64,000 bases of DNA from NCBI GenBank assembly GCA_035485575.1, contig DATHNW010000025.1, positions 62,001 to 126,000 on the forward strand. Reading direction: 5' to 3'. The notes under the pieces were generated by a model. The model did not search any database. It was given only the letters and a program-made list of their open reading frames with translations, and was not told where the DNA came from. Position 1 is the first letter of the stretch, and each line of letters starts with the position of its first letter. Made by a program: the position numbers and the translations under genes. Source of the DNA: DASRHD01 sp035485575. GTDB lineage: Bacteria; Verrucomicrobiota; Verrucomicrobiia; Opitutales; Opitutaceae. Below are positions 53,264-62,866 of the stretch, piece after piece.

Positions 53264-54417
53264 GCGAACACTTCCTTGAGTTCGTTATCGGCCGTGTTGA
53301 ACGCAGGATGCGACCAGGCACGCCGGGTATTGACCAGGATGCCGATCAGCAGGCCCATGAGCAGCAGATTTGACAGCCCGGCACTGATGAACGGCAGCGA
53401 CATGCCCTTGGTCGGAAAAAGGCCCGTGACCACGCCGAGATTGATGATCGATTGCAGGCAGATGAGCAGCAGGCAGCCGGTCGCGAGCAGAAACTGGAAC
53501 AGGTTGGGCGCGCGGCGCAGATGAACCAGCCCGGCGATGAACATCACAGTGAACACGAATACCGTGCCGAGCGTGAAGGAAAGGCCGAGTTCCTCACCAA
53601 CCACGGCGAAGATAAAATCGTTGTTCGCCTCGGGCAAAAAATTGTGCTGCTGGCGGCCGTTCCCCAGGCCGACTCCACCCGTGCCGCCGGCCGCAAAAGC
53701 CGCCTCAGATTGGTACAGCTGGTAGGTGCCGGCGTTTTTGTTGCCCTCCACATCAAGGAACGCGACAAAACGTTGCAGCCGGTTCGGATTGTGAATGACC
53801 GCGACGGCAAAAACGACAGTGACCGCCGCGATCGTCGGGAGGATGTAGCGCCACCGGGCGCCGGCCAGGAACAGCAGCGTGAGACCGACGGTGACCGTGA
53901 GCGCCGCCGTACCGAAATCCGGCTCAAGAATGATGAGGCCGGCAAAAAGCCCGATGACCCCCAGCGGCAGCACGAAACCACGGCGCAGCTCGCCGATTTT
54001 CGTCTGGTTGACGGCAAGATAGTGCGCGAGGCAGAACACCATCGCGAGTTTCGCAAATTCGGAAACCTGCAGTCGCAAGGAACCGTAACCGAGCCAGCGG
54101 CGGCTGCCCTTGACCGAGACGCCGAGATGCGGCACGAGCACGAGCGCGAGCAAAAATAGCGCGGTGCCGCTGATGACCCACACGTAGCGCCGCAGATAAT
54201 CGAGATTCAGGCGGCTCGCGACCCAGCCGAGAGCAACGGCCAGCACCACGCCGACCAGTTGCTTGCTCAGGTAATAATACGGCCCCTGCTTAAAATAGGC
54301 GCTGGCACTGAAAAGAATGGTGAGGCCGAGGATGGTGAGGCCGATGGCGCAGACGACGATGACTGCGACGGGATTGACTGCGAAGCGGGGACGGGGCGAG
54401 TCAGCGGCAACGGACAT
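53260..54417 (-). CDS. ftsW: Peptidoglycan polymerase FtsW (SEDS family)
   Basis: A polytopic inner-membrane glycosyltransferase that polymerises lipid II at the septum with FtsI. A 385-residue protein with about ten hydrophobic helices and SEDS landmarks: GSRRWLGYGSLRLQVSEFAKL, EPDFGTAALTV, QSEAAFAAGG, ANNDFIFAVVGEELG and the C-terminal PFISAGLSNLL (serine-containing variant of PFISYGGS). The class B partner FtsI is in the same operon. Confidence 0.95.
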   Translation of the reverse strand: MSVAADSPRPRFAVNPVAVIVVCAIGLTILGLTILFSASAYFKQGPYYYLSKQLVGVVLAVALGWVASRLNLDYLRRYVWVISGTALFLLALVLVPHLGVSVKGSRRWLGYGSLRLQVSEFAKLAMVFCLAHYLAVNQTKIGELRRGFVLPLGVIGLFAGLIILEPDFGTAALTVTVGLTLLFLAGARWRYILPTIAAVTVVFAVAVIHNPNRLQRFVAFLDVEGNKNAGTYQLYQSEAAFAAGGTGGVGLGNGRQQHNFLPEANNDFIFAVVGEELGLSFTLGTVFVFTVMFIAGLVHLRRAPNLFQFLLATGCLLLICLQSIINLGVVTGLFPTKGMSLPFISAGLSNLLLMGLLIGILVNTRRAWSHPAFNTADNELKEVFA

Positions 54418-54426
54418 GGAGGAAAC

Positions 54427-55566
54427 TCAGGGATTCTTTGGCGCGCCGGAGTTGTCGGTGGCGGAAGACGCATCGGGGGCGGGCGCAGGAGGCGTGTCAT
54501 CCACCTTGATGACCGGCGGCTCCTCGCTCGTGGGCTTGAGGCCCGAATCAAGATCTCCGCCGGCGGGCGGGGACGGCGGCGCGGGCTCGGTCAGGGCACC
54601 CGGCTTCGCCGATTTGCCGGCGGGAGCGGATCCATTGGGGATGACCAATTCCTGACCTGCGCGGATTTTTCCCGGGTCGGAAATATTGTTGGCGGTGGCA
54701 AGTTCACCGACCGTCACGCCGTATTTTTTCGCGATGGTGCCGAGCTTTTCGCCTGGCTTGACCGTGTGCGTGATCTGGCCGCCGGCATTTTTGGCCGGTT
54801 CGGGTGCAGCGTCGACAGACACGGGAGCCGAGGATGTGTCGACCACGGCAGCCGCGGCCGGCGCCGGTCCGACGCCGGTGGGAAGCTTGAGTTCCTGGCC
54901 GACGCGCACGCCATCGCTTTTGAGATGATTGAGCGACTTGAGTTCGGCCACCGTGGTACCGTTGTGCTTGGCGATAAGCCTGAGCGAGTCGCCCGCTTTG
55001 ACTTTGTAGGTGGTGGTGCCGGAGGCCGTGTCGGCGCTCGAGTAGGTCGAACCGCCGGCCGCTGCCGGAACCGCCTTGCCGGGAATGATGAGCTTCTGGC
55101 CCACCTTGAGCGGAGAGCTCAGCTTGAGATTGTTGGCCTTGGCGAGCTCGGCGGAAGTGAGGTGATATTTGCCGGCAATTTTCGAAAAATTATCGCCTTT
55201 CACCACGCTGTAGGTGGCAGCCGGCGTGACATTTGTCACCGGTGCGGAGGAAGCGATCGCCGTGGCGGCCGGCGTGCCGGGGCGGGTCGGGCTGTAGAGC
55301 GTGGATGAGCCGTTAAATGAAATGCCGGGTGCCGGATCGGCGCTCGTCGCCGGGTTCAGATCGGCGCCAGTCACGGGCGTGACGGGCGAGGCATTGGCGG
55401 AGGAATTGAACTGCACCGTGGCCGGAGCGTTGTCCGTCGTGGCGGCCGGGGATGACGGCGTGGATTTATTGTCGGAGCTGCAGCCTTGGATGGAAAAAAG
55501 AAGCACGACAGCGACGACGTGGACGGCTGCGACAATACCAAGGATTCTCAGGATTTTCATAGGCAA
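54427..55566 (-). CDS. LysM-repeat envelope lipoprotein-like protein
   Basis: A 379-residue protein. A hydrophobic N-terminus ends in a lipobox-like VLLFSIQGC (Cys about 29), so it may be a lipoprotein. Three LysM peptidoglycan-binding domains follow a Thr/Ala/Pro-rich region: TYSVVKGDNFSKIAGKYHLT, TYKVKAGDSLRLIAKHNGTT and THTVKPGEKLGTIAKKYGVT, each ending in GQ-x-L-x-I/L-P. The tail is Pro-rich. Binding to peptidoglycan is expected; a division role is inferred from its place between murD and ftsW, where it replaces nothing standard. Confidence 0.87.
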   Translation of the reverse strand: MPMKILRILGIVAAVHVVAVVLLFSIQGCSSDNKSTPSSPAATTDNAPATVQFNSSANASPVTPVTGADLNPATSADPAPGISFNGSSTLYSPTRPGTPAATAIASSAPVTNVTPAATYSVVKGDNFSKIAGKYHLTSAELAKANNLKLSSPLKVGQKLIIPGKAVPAAAGGSTYSSADTASGTTTYKVKAGDSLRLIAKHNGTTVAELKSLNHLKSDGVRVGQELKLPTGVGPAPAAAAVVDTSSAPVSVDAAPEPAKNAGGQITHTVKPGEKLGTIAKKYGVTVGELATANNISDPGKIRAGQELVIPNGSAPAGKSAKPGALTEPAPPSPPAGGDLDSGLKPTSEEPPVIKVDDTPPAPAPDASSATDNSGAPKNP

Positions 55567-55593
55567 ACGATGAGTTGAAGAGAGGGTTGAAGG

Positions 55594-56889
55594 CTAGCGA
55601 AAAACAACAGTTGTTCGCATGTTATTCACAAGGTGCTCAAACTGGGCTCCGCGGTCCTCGTAATTGCGGAACATGTCGAAACTGGCGAAGCCGGGGCTGA
55701 GCAGGACATGGTCGCCGGGCGCAGCCATGGCGGCCGCGCGGCCCACTGCCTCGGACAGACTGGCACAGAGCGCATGAGCCACGCCATGAATGACACAGGC
55801 GCCGGCCAGCGCGGCACGCGTTTCACCGAGCAAAAGAGCGAATTTCACTCGTGGAGCGATGCGCCGGACAAAGCCCGCAAGGTCACCGCCCTTCCCTTTT
55901 CCACCGGCAATGAGCAGCACCGGCCGGCGAAAATTCGCGAGTGCGCCCTCAACGGCATGGAAATTGGTGGCTTTGGAGTCGTTCCAATAGACAACGCCAT
56001 CGTGCTCACCCACCCGAGCCAGGCGATGCGGGCCGAGGTGAAAGCCGCGCGCGGCGGCAAACAGGGCCTCCGGCGGAAGTTGTTCACGGCGCCACCACGC
56101 GGCGGCAAGAAGGAAATTCTCGCGTTGCGGATAGCTCTCGAAGGGCGTGCCGGAAAGGCGCGAATCAGCCGGATGGCCCTCGCTTGCCACTGCCGCATCG
56201 GGCGGCAGGAAAAAACCGGCTTTTTCCGCAAACCTCACCACCGAACTGCCTGCAAAAACGGCGCCGGGCACCGTGCGCGCGGCCAGGTTCAACTTGGCCG
56301 CGAAATAATTTTCCATTGTATCGTGGCGCTCAAGGTGGTCTTCGGCAAAATTCGTCCACAGCGTGGCGTCAGCCCGGAAATGCTGCAAGGTCTCGGCTTG
56401 GAAGGAGCTTACCTCGCAGACCGCCGTCAGCTCGGCACGACCGCCTTCGGTCTCGGTGACAAGTCGGGAAAACGGCTGGCCGATGTTCCCGGCCGCGTGC
56501 GCTTCGCGCCCAAGCGAGCGCAGCGCATGGGTGAGAAACTCGGTGAGCGTGGTCTTGCCGTTGGTGCCCGTGATTGCGACGATGCGGCCGCGCCAGAAAA
56601 GCGAGGCGAAATCGAGCTCGCCGAGGCAGGTCGCGCCGGCCGCTTGCGCCGCCACCAGCCAGGGATGCCCGGGGGCGAACCCCGGACTGAAGACCACCAG
56701 CGCGTGCTCGCGGGCCACCGGAAGAAAATCGCGCACCGCGCCGGCCCCGCCCTTTTCATCGAAAAGCACGGCACGCGCACCGAGCCGGCCGAGCAGTTCC
56801 AGGACCGCGCCCCCGCTCAAGCCAGCGCCGAATACGGCAACGGGCTGCGCGAGCGGTCTCTTCAGGAATTCGGGCGGTGTGAGCGACAT
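55594..56889 (-). CDS. murD: UDP-MurNAc-L-Ala--D-Glu ligase MurD
   Basis: It adds D-Glu in the cytoplasmic peptidoglycan pathway. A 431-residue protein with N-terminal PVAVFGAGLSGGAVLELLG, the ATP loop ITGTNGKTTLTEFL, NFAEDHLERHDTMENY and C-terminal LIAGGKGKGGDLAGF with HVLLSPGFASFDMF. It follows mraY by 4 bases. Confidence 0.95.
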   Translation of the reverse strand: MSLTPPEFLKRPLAQPVAVFGAGLSGGAVLELLGRLGARAVLFDEKGGAGAVRDFLPVAREHALVVFSPGFAPGHPWLVAAQAAGATCLGELDFASLFWRGRIVAITGTNGKTTLTEFLTHALRSLGREAHAAGNIGQPFSRLVTETEGGRAELTAVCEVSSFQAETLQHFRADATLWTNFAEDHLERHDTMENYFAAKLNLAARTVPGAVFAGSSVVRFAEKAGFFLPPDAAVASEGHPADSRLSGTPFESYPQRENFLLAAAWWRREQLPPEALFAAARGFHLGPHRLARVGEHDGVVYWNDSKATNFHAVEGALANFRRPVLLIAGGKGKGGDLAGFVRRIAPRVKFALLLGETRAALAGACVIHGVAHALCASLSEAVGRAAAMAAPGDHVLLSPGFASFDMFRNYEDRGAQFEHLVNNMRTTVVFR

Positions 56890-56893
56890 GGGA

Positions 56894-58015
56894 TCAACGC
56901 AATTTCAGCGTGCCGAGCCCGGCCAGGGCACACATGAGCGAGAGTATCCAGAAACGCAACACGACCTTGGTTTCGGGCCAGCCGAGCTTTTGAAAGTGGT
57001 GGTGCACGGGCGCCATCAGGAAAAACCGCCGGCCTTCACCATGGCGGCGCCGCGTGAGCTTGAAATAGCCGACCTGGATGATGACGGACATCGCCTCCAT
57101 CACGAACACACCGCCGACGATGACCAGCGTAAGCGGTTGCTGCACCATGAAGGCAAGCACGCCGAGCAGGCCGCCGATCGCGAGGGAGCCGGTGTCGCCC
57201 ATGAAGACCTCGGCCGGATGCGAGTTGTACCACAAAAACGCCATGCCCGCGCCGACCAGCGAGCCGCAGATGACCGCCAGCTCCCCTGTGCCGGGCACAA
57301 AGCCGATGAGCAGATAATCCGCCAGCCGGGTGTTGCCCGCCGCATAGGCCATCAGGCCGTACACGAGCGCAACCGTGATGGTGCAGCCGATGGCGAGGCC
57401 GTCCAGGCCGTCGGTGAGATTGATGGCGTTGCTGAAGCCGACGAGCCAGAAAAAGACCAGCACGAAGAGCGCGAGGATCCCGCCCGCGCCGGCAAAGACC
57501 AGCAACGGATGCTTGATGAACGGCACCCACAGTTCGCGGATTTTTTCCGCGCTGAGCGGATGCCACAGCAGCAACGCCAGCGCGATGATCGTAATCAGCG
57601 TCTGCCAGCAGATCTTTTCCACCGAGTTGATGCCTGCGCGGCTTTTGCGCACGACCTTCAGATAGTCGTCCCGGAAACCCACGGCGGTGAGCGCGGTGTA
57701 AACGAACATCGCGACGACGACCCAGATGTTGGGCATCGCCCACAGGAAGGTCGCGCCGAAGACGGCGGCGAAGATCAGGAGGCCGCCCATCGTGGGCGTG
57801 TTTTTCTTGTCGAATTTTTTCGCGAGGTCGCCCGTGCGGTCATCGTCGTAATGCTGGCCGAACTTGAGGCGCCGGAGCCGGGCGATGAGCCGCGGGGCGA
57901 TGAGAAAGCCGATGAACGCAGCGGTGACCGCGGCGAGCAGCGTGCGAAACGTAATGAACCGCAGCAGGCGCAGCGGACCAAAATGATTTTCAAAGTCGGC
58001 GAGGTAGCTCAGCAT
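56894..58015 (-). CDS. mraY: Phospho-MurNAc-pentapeptide translocase MraY
   Basis: It makes lipid I from UDP-MurNAc-pentapeptide and undecaprenyl phosphate. A 373-residue polytopic membrane protein with about ten helices. Family residues are TPTMGGLLI, FRDDYLKV (Asp pair), NLTDGLDGLAIG, FMGDTGSLAIGG and MAPVHHHFQKLGWPE. It overlaps murF by 7 bases. Confidence 0.96.
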   Translation of the reverse strand: MLSYLADFENHFGPLRLLRFITFRTLLAAVTAAFIGFLIAPRLIARLRRLKFGQHYDDDRTGDLAKKFDKKNTPTMGGLLIFAAVFGATFLWAMPNIWVVVAMFVYTALTAVGFRDDYLKVVRKSRAGINSVEKICWQTLITIIALALLLWHPLSAEKIRELWVPFIKHPLLVFAGAGGILALFVLVFFWLVGFSNAINLTDGLDGLAIGCTITVALVYGLMAYAAGNTRLADYLLIGFVPGTGELAVICGSLVGAGMAFLWYNSHPAEVFMGDTGSLAIGGLLGVLAFMVQQPLTLVIVGGVFVMEAMSVIIQVGYFKLTRRRHGEGRRFFLMAPVHHHFQKLGWPETKVVLRFWILSLMCALAGLGTLKLR

Positions 58016-59421
58016 GCGACTTGCTCCGGCGCGTCGCAGACGGACACGGACTCGACGATTTTTTCCAGCGCATAGCGCCGGCTGCCCTTGATGAAGACCG
58101 CGCCGCGAAACCCGATCAGGCGCCGGCGCACGGGCTCAAGGGAGGTGATGATTTCAATCTGCTCCGGCCGGCAGCCGCTGACGATGGCACCGGCCCGCAC
58201 GTCACGAGCATAGTCGCCGATCACAAAGACGTGGTCCGCCTCGGCCAGGTGCAGGGCGAGCCCGAGCTTGCGGTGATAATCAACCGCGCGCAGGCCCAGC
58301 TCCTCCATGCAGCCGAACACCAGCAGGCGCGGCTCGTCGGCGGGTGCGGTCGCAAAGAAGGTCTCGAGCGCGTCGGCCATCGAGGCGGGATTGGCGTTGT
58401 AGAAGTCCAGGTAAAGCGTGGCGCCTTTTTCACGGCGCAGTTCGCCGCGCCATTTTGCCGGCCGCCAGGCGGCCAGGCGTTGCTGAATCAGCTCGGCCGG
58501 CACGCCTAGCCCGAGCGCGGAACAGATGGCCAGCGCGGCGTTTTGCGCCATGCCGTTGGAGACGCGGGGCATCGTGAAGGTCAGCGGCGGCGGCGGGCCG
58601 TACGCAATGGCGATTGCCGTGCTGTCCCCGCGTTGCGTGACGGCGAAGAAGACCCGGTCCTTCGGCGGCGCGGTGGGACGGATCACGTCGGCCGGCTCGA
58701 CCACCAGTGTACGGACGTTGAGTTCGCGAAACGGCGAATACTCCGCGCATTGCTTCGGAAAGACCGCGATGCCGCTGGCGCGGACGGCCGCGGGCAGCCG
58801 GGCTTTTTCCAGCGCCACGCCCTCGAGATTGCGGAGCTGCTCAAGATGGGCGGGGGCAACGAGCGTGATGAGCGCGAGGTCGGGCTCGATCATCCGGGCC
58901 AGCGGCCCCATCTCGCCGGGCGCGCTGATGCCAGCCTCCACGACGGCAAACTTGTGCCGGGCAGGATCGAGGCGCGTGAGCGTGAGCGGCACGCCGAGGT
59001 GATTGTTGAGATTGCCCTCGGTGGCGAGCACGCCGCCGGCTTCCCCACCGAGCAGGAGCGCGAGGAGGTTTTTGGTGGAGGTCTTGCCGCAGCTGCCGGA
59101 GATGCCGACGACCTTGCCGGGGAATTTCTTCCGCTGCTCGTGGGCCACGGTCTGAAATGCGCCCAGCGGATCGGGGACAACGAGCTGTGGCAAAGCGACG
59201 AGCGGGTTGGCCCGGGCGACAAACGCGGCGGGAGCGCCGGCCGCGAGCGCCGCGGGAAGAAATTCATGCCCGTCGCGCAGGCCGGTTTTCAGTGCGACAA
59301 AAATTTGTCCGGGTTTGAGCTGGCGGGAATCGATGGCGAATCCGAGGAGCGGCGCCGTCGGCGGCACCGTCCATCTGCCGCCGGTCCAGGCGGCCAGTTG
59401 TTTGGGAGTGAAAAGGCTCAT
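58009..59421 (-). CDS. murF: UDP-MurNAc-tripeptide--D-Ala-D-Ala ligase MurF
   Basis: It adds the D-Ala-D-Ala made by Ddl. A 470-residue protein with the MurF N-terminal domain (DSRQLKPGQIFVALKTGLRDG), ATP loop GISGSCGKTSTKNLL, ITLVAPAHLEQLRN, and DFYNANPASMADAL in the substrate domain. The P-loop has Ser where Thr is common (GKTST), a conservative change. It overlaps murE by 4 bases. Confidence 0.95.
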   Translation of the reverse strand: MSLFTPKQLAAWTGGRWTVPPTAPLLGFAIDSRQLKPGQIFVALKTGLRDGHEFLPAALAAGAPAAFVARANPLVALPQLVVPDPLGAFQTVAHEQRKKFPGKVVGISGSCGKTSTKNLLALLLGGEAGGVLATEGNLNNHLGVPLTLTRLDPARHKFAVVEAGISAPGEMGPLARMIEPDLALITLVAPAHLEQLRNLEGVALEKARLPAAVRASGIAVFPKQCAEYSPFRELNVRTLVVEPADVIRPTAPPKDRVFFAVTQRGDSTAIAIAYGPPPPLTFTMPRVSNGMAQNAALAICSALGLGVPAELIQQRLAAWRPAKWRGELRREKGATLYLDFYNANPASMADALETFFATAPADEPRLLVFGCMEELGLRAVDYHRKLGLALHLAEADHVFVIGDYARDVRAGAIVSGCRPEQIEIITSLEPVRRRLIGFRGAVFIKGSRRYALEKIVESVSVCDAPEQVAC

Positions 59422-61007
59422 GCGTTCTTGAGTTGCTTGATGCCGATGAGTTCGCGCACGACCTGGCGGTCGTCGAACGGGATGACCGTGTCGGCAAATT
59501 CCTGGTAACTTTCGTGGCCCTTGCCGGCAATGAGCAGGCAGTCGCCGGGCCGGGCGTCATCAAGCGCGAGACTGAGGGCACGGCGGCGGTCCTCCACCCA
59601 CGCAATTTTTTCCGGCGCGATGATGCCGGTCTTCATGTCGGCAAAAATCTGGGCGAGTGGCTCGCTGCGGGGATTATCGGCGGTCGCCCAGGAAAAATCG
59701 GCGAAGTCCTGCACCGCCCGCGTCATGAGCGGGCGTTTGCTGCGATCACGATTGCCGCCGCAGCCAAAGACCACGAGGAGGCGGCCGGGGGTGATGGCGC
59801 GCAGCATGCCGAGCGCATTGCGCAGTGCGTCATCGGTATGCGCATAGTCCACGAGGACGTTGAAAGGCTGGCCCTCCTCGATGCGCTCCATGCGGCCGGG
59901 CACGCCATGGAAGGTGGCCAGGCGGGCGAGAAACACCTGCGGATCGCGCCCCAGCGCCCAGGCGGTGGCGGTGGCGGCCAGGAGGTTGCTGACGTTGTAG
60001 CGACCGATGAGCGGCGAATCGACTTCGCGCACGCCGCCCGGCCATACGAGGCGGAAAGTGGTGTTCTTGAAGTTGAGCGAAAGATTCTCCGCCCGCACGT
60101 CCGCGCGCGGATTTTCGCCGAAAGTGACGGTGCGGGCCGCGGCGGGAATTTTCGCCATGAGCTCGGAACCGTGCGGATCGTCGAGATTGACGATGGCCAG
60201 GCGCGGCACCGGGCCGATTTCGCCGGTGAAGAGACGCGTTTTCACCGCGAAGTAGGCGTCCAGCGTCAGATGATAATCGAGATGGTCGCGCGTGAGATTG
60301 GTGAAGATGGCGGCGGCAAACTGCAGGCCATTGACGCGCTGCAGATCGATGCCATGCGAGCTGACCTCCATGACCGCCTGCCGGCAGCCGGCGTCGCGCA
60401 TCTGCGCGAGCATGCCAAAGATGTCGAGCGCCTCCGGTGTGGTCTTGAACGACGGCACCGTGCGGGCGCCGAGGTCGTAGTTAATGGTGCCGATCAGGCC
60501 GATGCGCCCGCTGTCCTCGAGCAAATGCTTGATCAGGTGGGTGACGGTGGTCTTGCCGTTCGTGCCGGTGACGCCAACGACGCCGAGGTTGCGGTCGGGA
60601 AACTTGTAGTAGCGCTGGGCCACGCGGGCGAGCGCGATGCGGGCGTCGGCGACTTGGAGAAACGTGACCTTCGCGTGCGGATGCGCGGGTGATTTTTCCG
60701 TGACAATCGCAACCGCACCGCGGCCGATGGCCTCGTCGATGAAGCTGGCGCCGTCCGCCCGGCGGCCGGGCAGCGCAAAGAACAGATTGCCCGGCACGAC
60801 GCGGCGGCTGTCCATCACCAAGCCGGAGATGGGCCGGTCAAGCGGGCCTTTCACGGCGATCAATTCGCCGTCTTCAAAAAAATCCTGGAGCTTCGGAGCC
60901 ATGCGGAAAATGTCAGTGGAGAATCTAGCCTCTTTTTGCGTACGACCAAGCGGGCGGGGCTGAAAAGCGCGGATGAGCGGATAATTCTGCACGAGATAGC
61001 CGATCAC
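59418..61007 (-). CDS. murE: UDP-MurNAc-dipeptide--meso-diaminopimelate ligase MurE
   Basis: It adds the third stem residue. A 529-residue protein with GVTGTNGKTTVTHL, FTNLTRDHLDYH, DYAHTDDALRNAL, FGCGGNRDRSKRP, and DNPRSEPLAQIF, where DNPR is the motif that selects meso-diaminopimelate over lysine. I start at GTG 61007: GGAGG stands 6 bases upstream and GTGA overlaps the ftsI stop. This gives about 35 extra residues before the MurE fold; ATG 60902 is the alternative but has no ribosome binding site. Confidence 0.94.
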   Translation of the reverse strand: MIGYLVQNYPLIRAFQPRPLGRTQKEARFSTDIFRMAPKLQDFFEDGELIAVKGPLDRPISGLVMDSRRVVPGNLFFALPGRRADGASFIDEAIGRGAVAIVTEKSPAHPHAKVTFLQVADARIALARVAQRYYKFPDRNLGVVGVTGTNGKTTVTHLIKHLLEDSGRIGLIGTINYDLGARTVPSFKTTPEALDIFGMLAQMRDAGCRQAVMEVSSHGIDLQRVNGLQFAAAIFTNLTRDHLDYHLTLDAYFAVKTRLFTGEIGPVPRLAIVNLDDPHGSELMAKIPAAARTVTFGENPRADVRAENLSLNFKNTTFRLVWPGGVREVDSPLIGRYNVSNLLAATATAWALGRDPQVFLARLATFHGVPGRMERIEEGQPFNVLVDYAHTDDALRNALGMLRAITPGRLLVVFGCGGNRDRSKRPLMTRAVQDFADFSWATADNPRSEPLAQIFADMKTGIIAPEKIAWVEDRRRALSLALDDARPGDCLLIAGKGHESYQEFADTVIPFDDRQVVRELIGIKQLKNA

Positions 61008-62866
61008 CGCGCGCCTCCTTCCATCGCGAATTTAGGACCGGTGGATGCAATCGGAGGCTGGATGTTGAGATATTGGATGAGCCTCTCGCCCAGGCGCTTG
61101 AAGACCGGCGCAGCCACGAGATTGCCATAGGCGATGCCGCCGGGCACCGCGGCGTCGGCGTCATCCACGATGACAGTGATCGCGACCTGCGGGTTGCTGG
61201 CGGGAAAAAAACCGACGAAGGAAGCGACATGATGGCGGTCGGAGTAGCGCAGCACCGTTTTGCCGGAAGGGGTCGTGACCGGCAGGAGCTTCTGGGCAGT
61301 GCCGGTCTTGCCCGCGACCTCGAAGCCGGAAATCGCCGCCAGGGGAGCGGTGCCGGACCCATCCGCCATGGCCACGCCCTCGAGCAGGTGCTGCATGGTC
61401 TGTGCCGTGCCCTCGCTGATCACCCGGCGCTTCACGATAGGCGCAAATTGATACACGACCGTGCCGTCGACATCACGGATTTGCCTCACCACCTGCGGGC
61501 GTAGCAGCAGACCGCCGCTGGCGATGACGCCCATCGCACAGTGGACCTGCATGGGGGTGGCACCCACGGACTGGCCCATCGGCATGCGCGTGATCGTAAG
61601 GCCGTCCCACTTCGAGGGCGGCGCAAGCTGGCCGTCAATTTCACCGCCGACCGGAAACCCGGTCAGCTCCCCGAAGCCGAAGGCCCGCGCGTAGTCGTAG
61701 AATTTTTCGTCACCGAGCAGCATGCCGAGCTGCGCCGCGCCTTTGTTGGACGACTTGGCGATGATTTCGGCAACGGTGAGCGGATGGTCAAAGTGATCCA
61801 GTTCGGATTCGCGCGGGAGCCGACGCTCGGTGCCCTTGTATTCGACCGATTCCAGCGTACAGTCGAACGTGCTGGCAGGCGTGACGAGGCCGGCATCAAG
61901 CGCGCCGGATGCGGCGACGATCTTGAACGTTGAACCGGGCTCGAACTGGTCGGCGACGGCGATGTTCCGCTGCGATGGAAGATCGGCCTTGTTGTAGTCG
62001 TTGAGGTTGAAGGTCGGCCAGTTGCCCAGTGCCAGGATGAAGCCCGTGCGCGGATCGCCAACAATGATGGTGGCCTTGGCCGGGTGATATTTGTCTGCCA
62101 GGGCCTGCAGTTCCTGCTCAACCATGTGCTGCACCACCGTGTCGATGGAGAGCACCGCGTCGTAGCCGTCAGCCGGCGCCACCTCGCGCGAGCGGAACTG
62201 CGCGAGCTCATGGCGAAGGCCGTCGCGTTCGGATTCCAGCCAGCCGTTCTGCCCGCGCAGATAAAAATCGAGGTAACGCTCAAGGCCGGTAACCGGCTCA
62301 CCTTCCCTGTTCACATAACCCAGGACATGCGCAGCAAGCTGGTTTTGCGGATAGGCGCGCGAGTAGATGCGGCTGCCATAAACGCCGCGCACGTTCAGGG
62401 TCTTGATCTGGTCGTAAGCGGACTCGTCGACCGTGTCGCTGAGCTTGACCCAGCGAGTCTCGTGGCTGTCGGCGGTGGGATCGATTTCTGGCGCTTCATC
62501 ATCCGGCATGCGGATTTTTCCGGTGAACTTTTTCTGCAACTCCGCCGGCGACAGGCCGAGCAGCCGCGCCAGTTCCGGCCATTTCGCCTCGTCCTCCTTG
62601 CACAGCACCTGCGGATCGGCGCCGATGACGACCAGCGAACGGCTGGTGGCCAGCAGGCTGCCATGCGCATCAAGGATGTCCCCGCGCCGGGCGTTCTGGA
62701 CGATGATCTCGTCCCGTGCTTTTCCGATGTAGCTGAGAAATTTCGCCCGTTGCAGCACATGCAGTGAGACGAGGCGCGCGCCGATGCCGGTGAAACTGGC
62801 GACGACCGCGGCCACCACGACGGCGATGCGGTAATTTGAGGCAAACCCGCGCGACATGGTTCTCAC
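61004..62866 (-). CDS. ftsI: Peptidoglycan transpeptidase FtsI (PBP3, class B)
   Basis: The septal transpeptidase that partners FtsW. A 620-residue protein: one membrane helix (about 12-35), PBP dimerisation domain (about 55-240), and transpeptidase domain with SxxK motif GSTFKIV, SxN motif KSSNKGA and KTGTAQ. Between the last two motifs, MGQSVGATPMQVH is typical of the class. The start overlaps ftsL by 4 bases. Confidence 0.95.
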   Translation of the reverse strand: MRTMSRGFASNYRIAVVVAAVVASFTGIGARLVSLHVLQRAKFLSYIGKARDEIIVQNARRGDILDAHGSLLATSRSLVVIGADPQVLCKEDEAKWPELARLLGLSPAELQKKFTGKIRMPDDEAPEIDPTADSHETRWVKLSDTVDESAYDQIKTLNVRGVYGSRIYSRAYPQNQLAAHVLGYVNREGEPVTGLERYLDFYLRGQNGWLESERDGLRHELAQFRSREVAPADGYDAVLSIDTVVQHMVEQELQALADKYHPAKATIIVGDPRTGFILALGNWPTFNLNDYNKADLPSQRNIAVADQFEPGSTFKIVAASGALDAGLVTPASTFDCTLESVEYKGTERRLPRESELDHFDHPLTVAEIIAKSSNKGAAQLGMLLGDEKFYDYARAFGFGELTGFPVGGEIDGQLAPPSKWDGLTITRMPMGQSVGATPMQVHCAMGVIASGGLLLRPQVVRQIRDVDGTVVYQFAPIVKRRVISEGTAQTMQHLLEGVAMADGSGTAPLAAISGFEVAGKTGTAQKLLPVTTPSGKTVLRYSDRHHVASFVGFFPASNPQVAITVIVDDADAAVPGGIAYGNLVAAPVFKRLGERLIQYLNIQPPIASTGPKFAMEGGAR

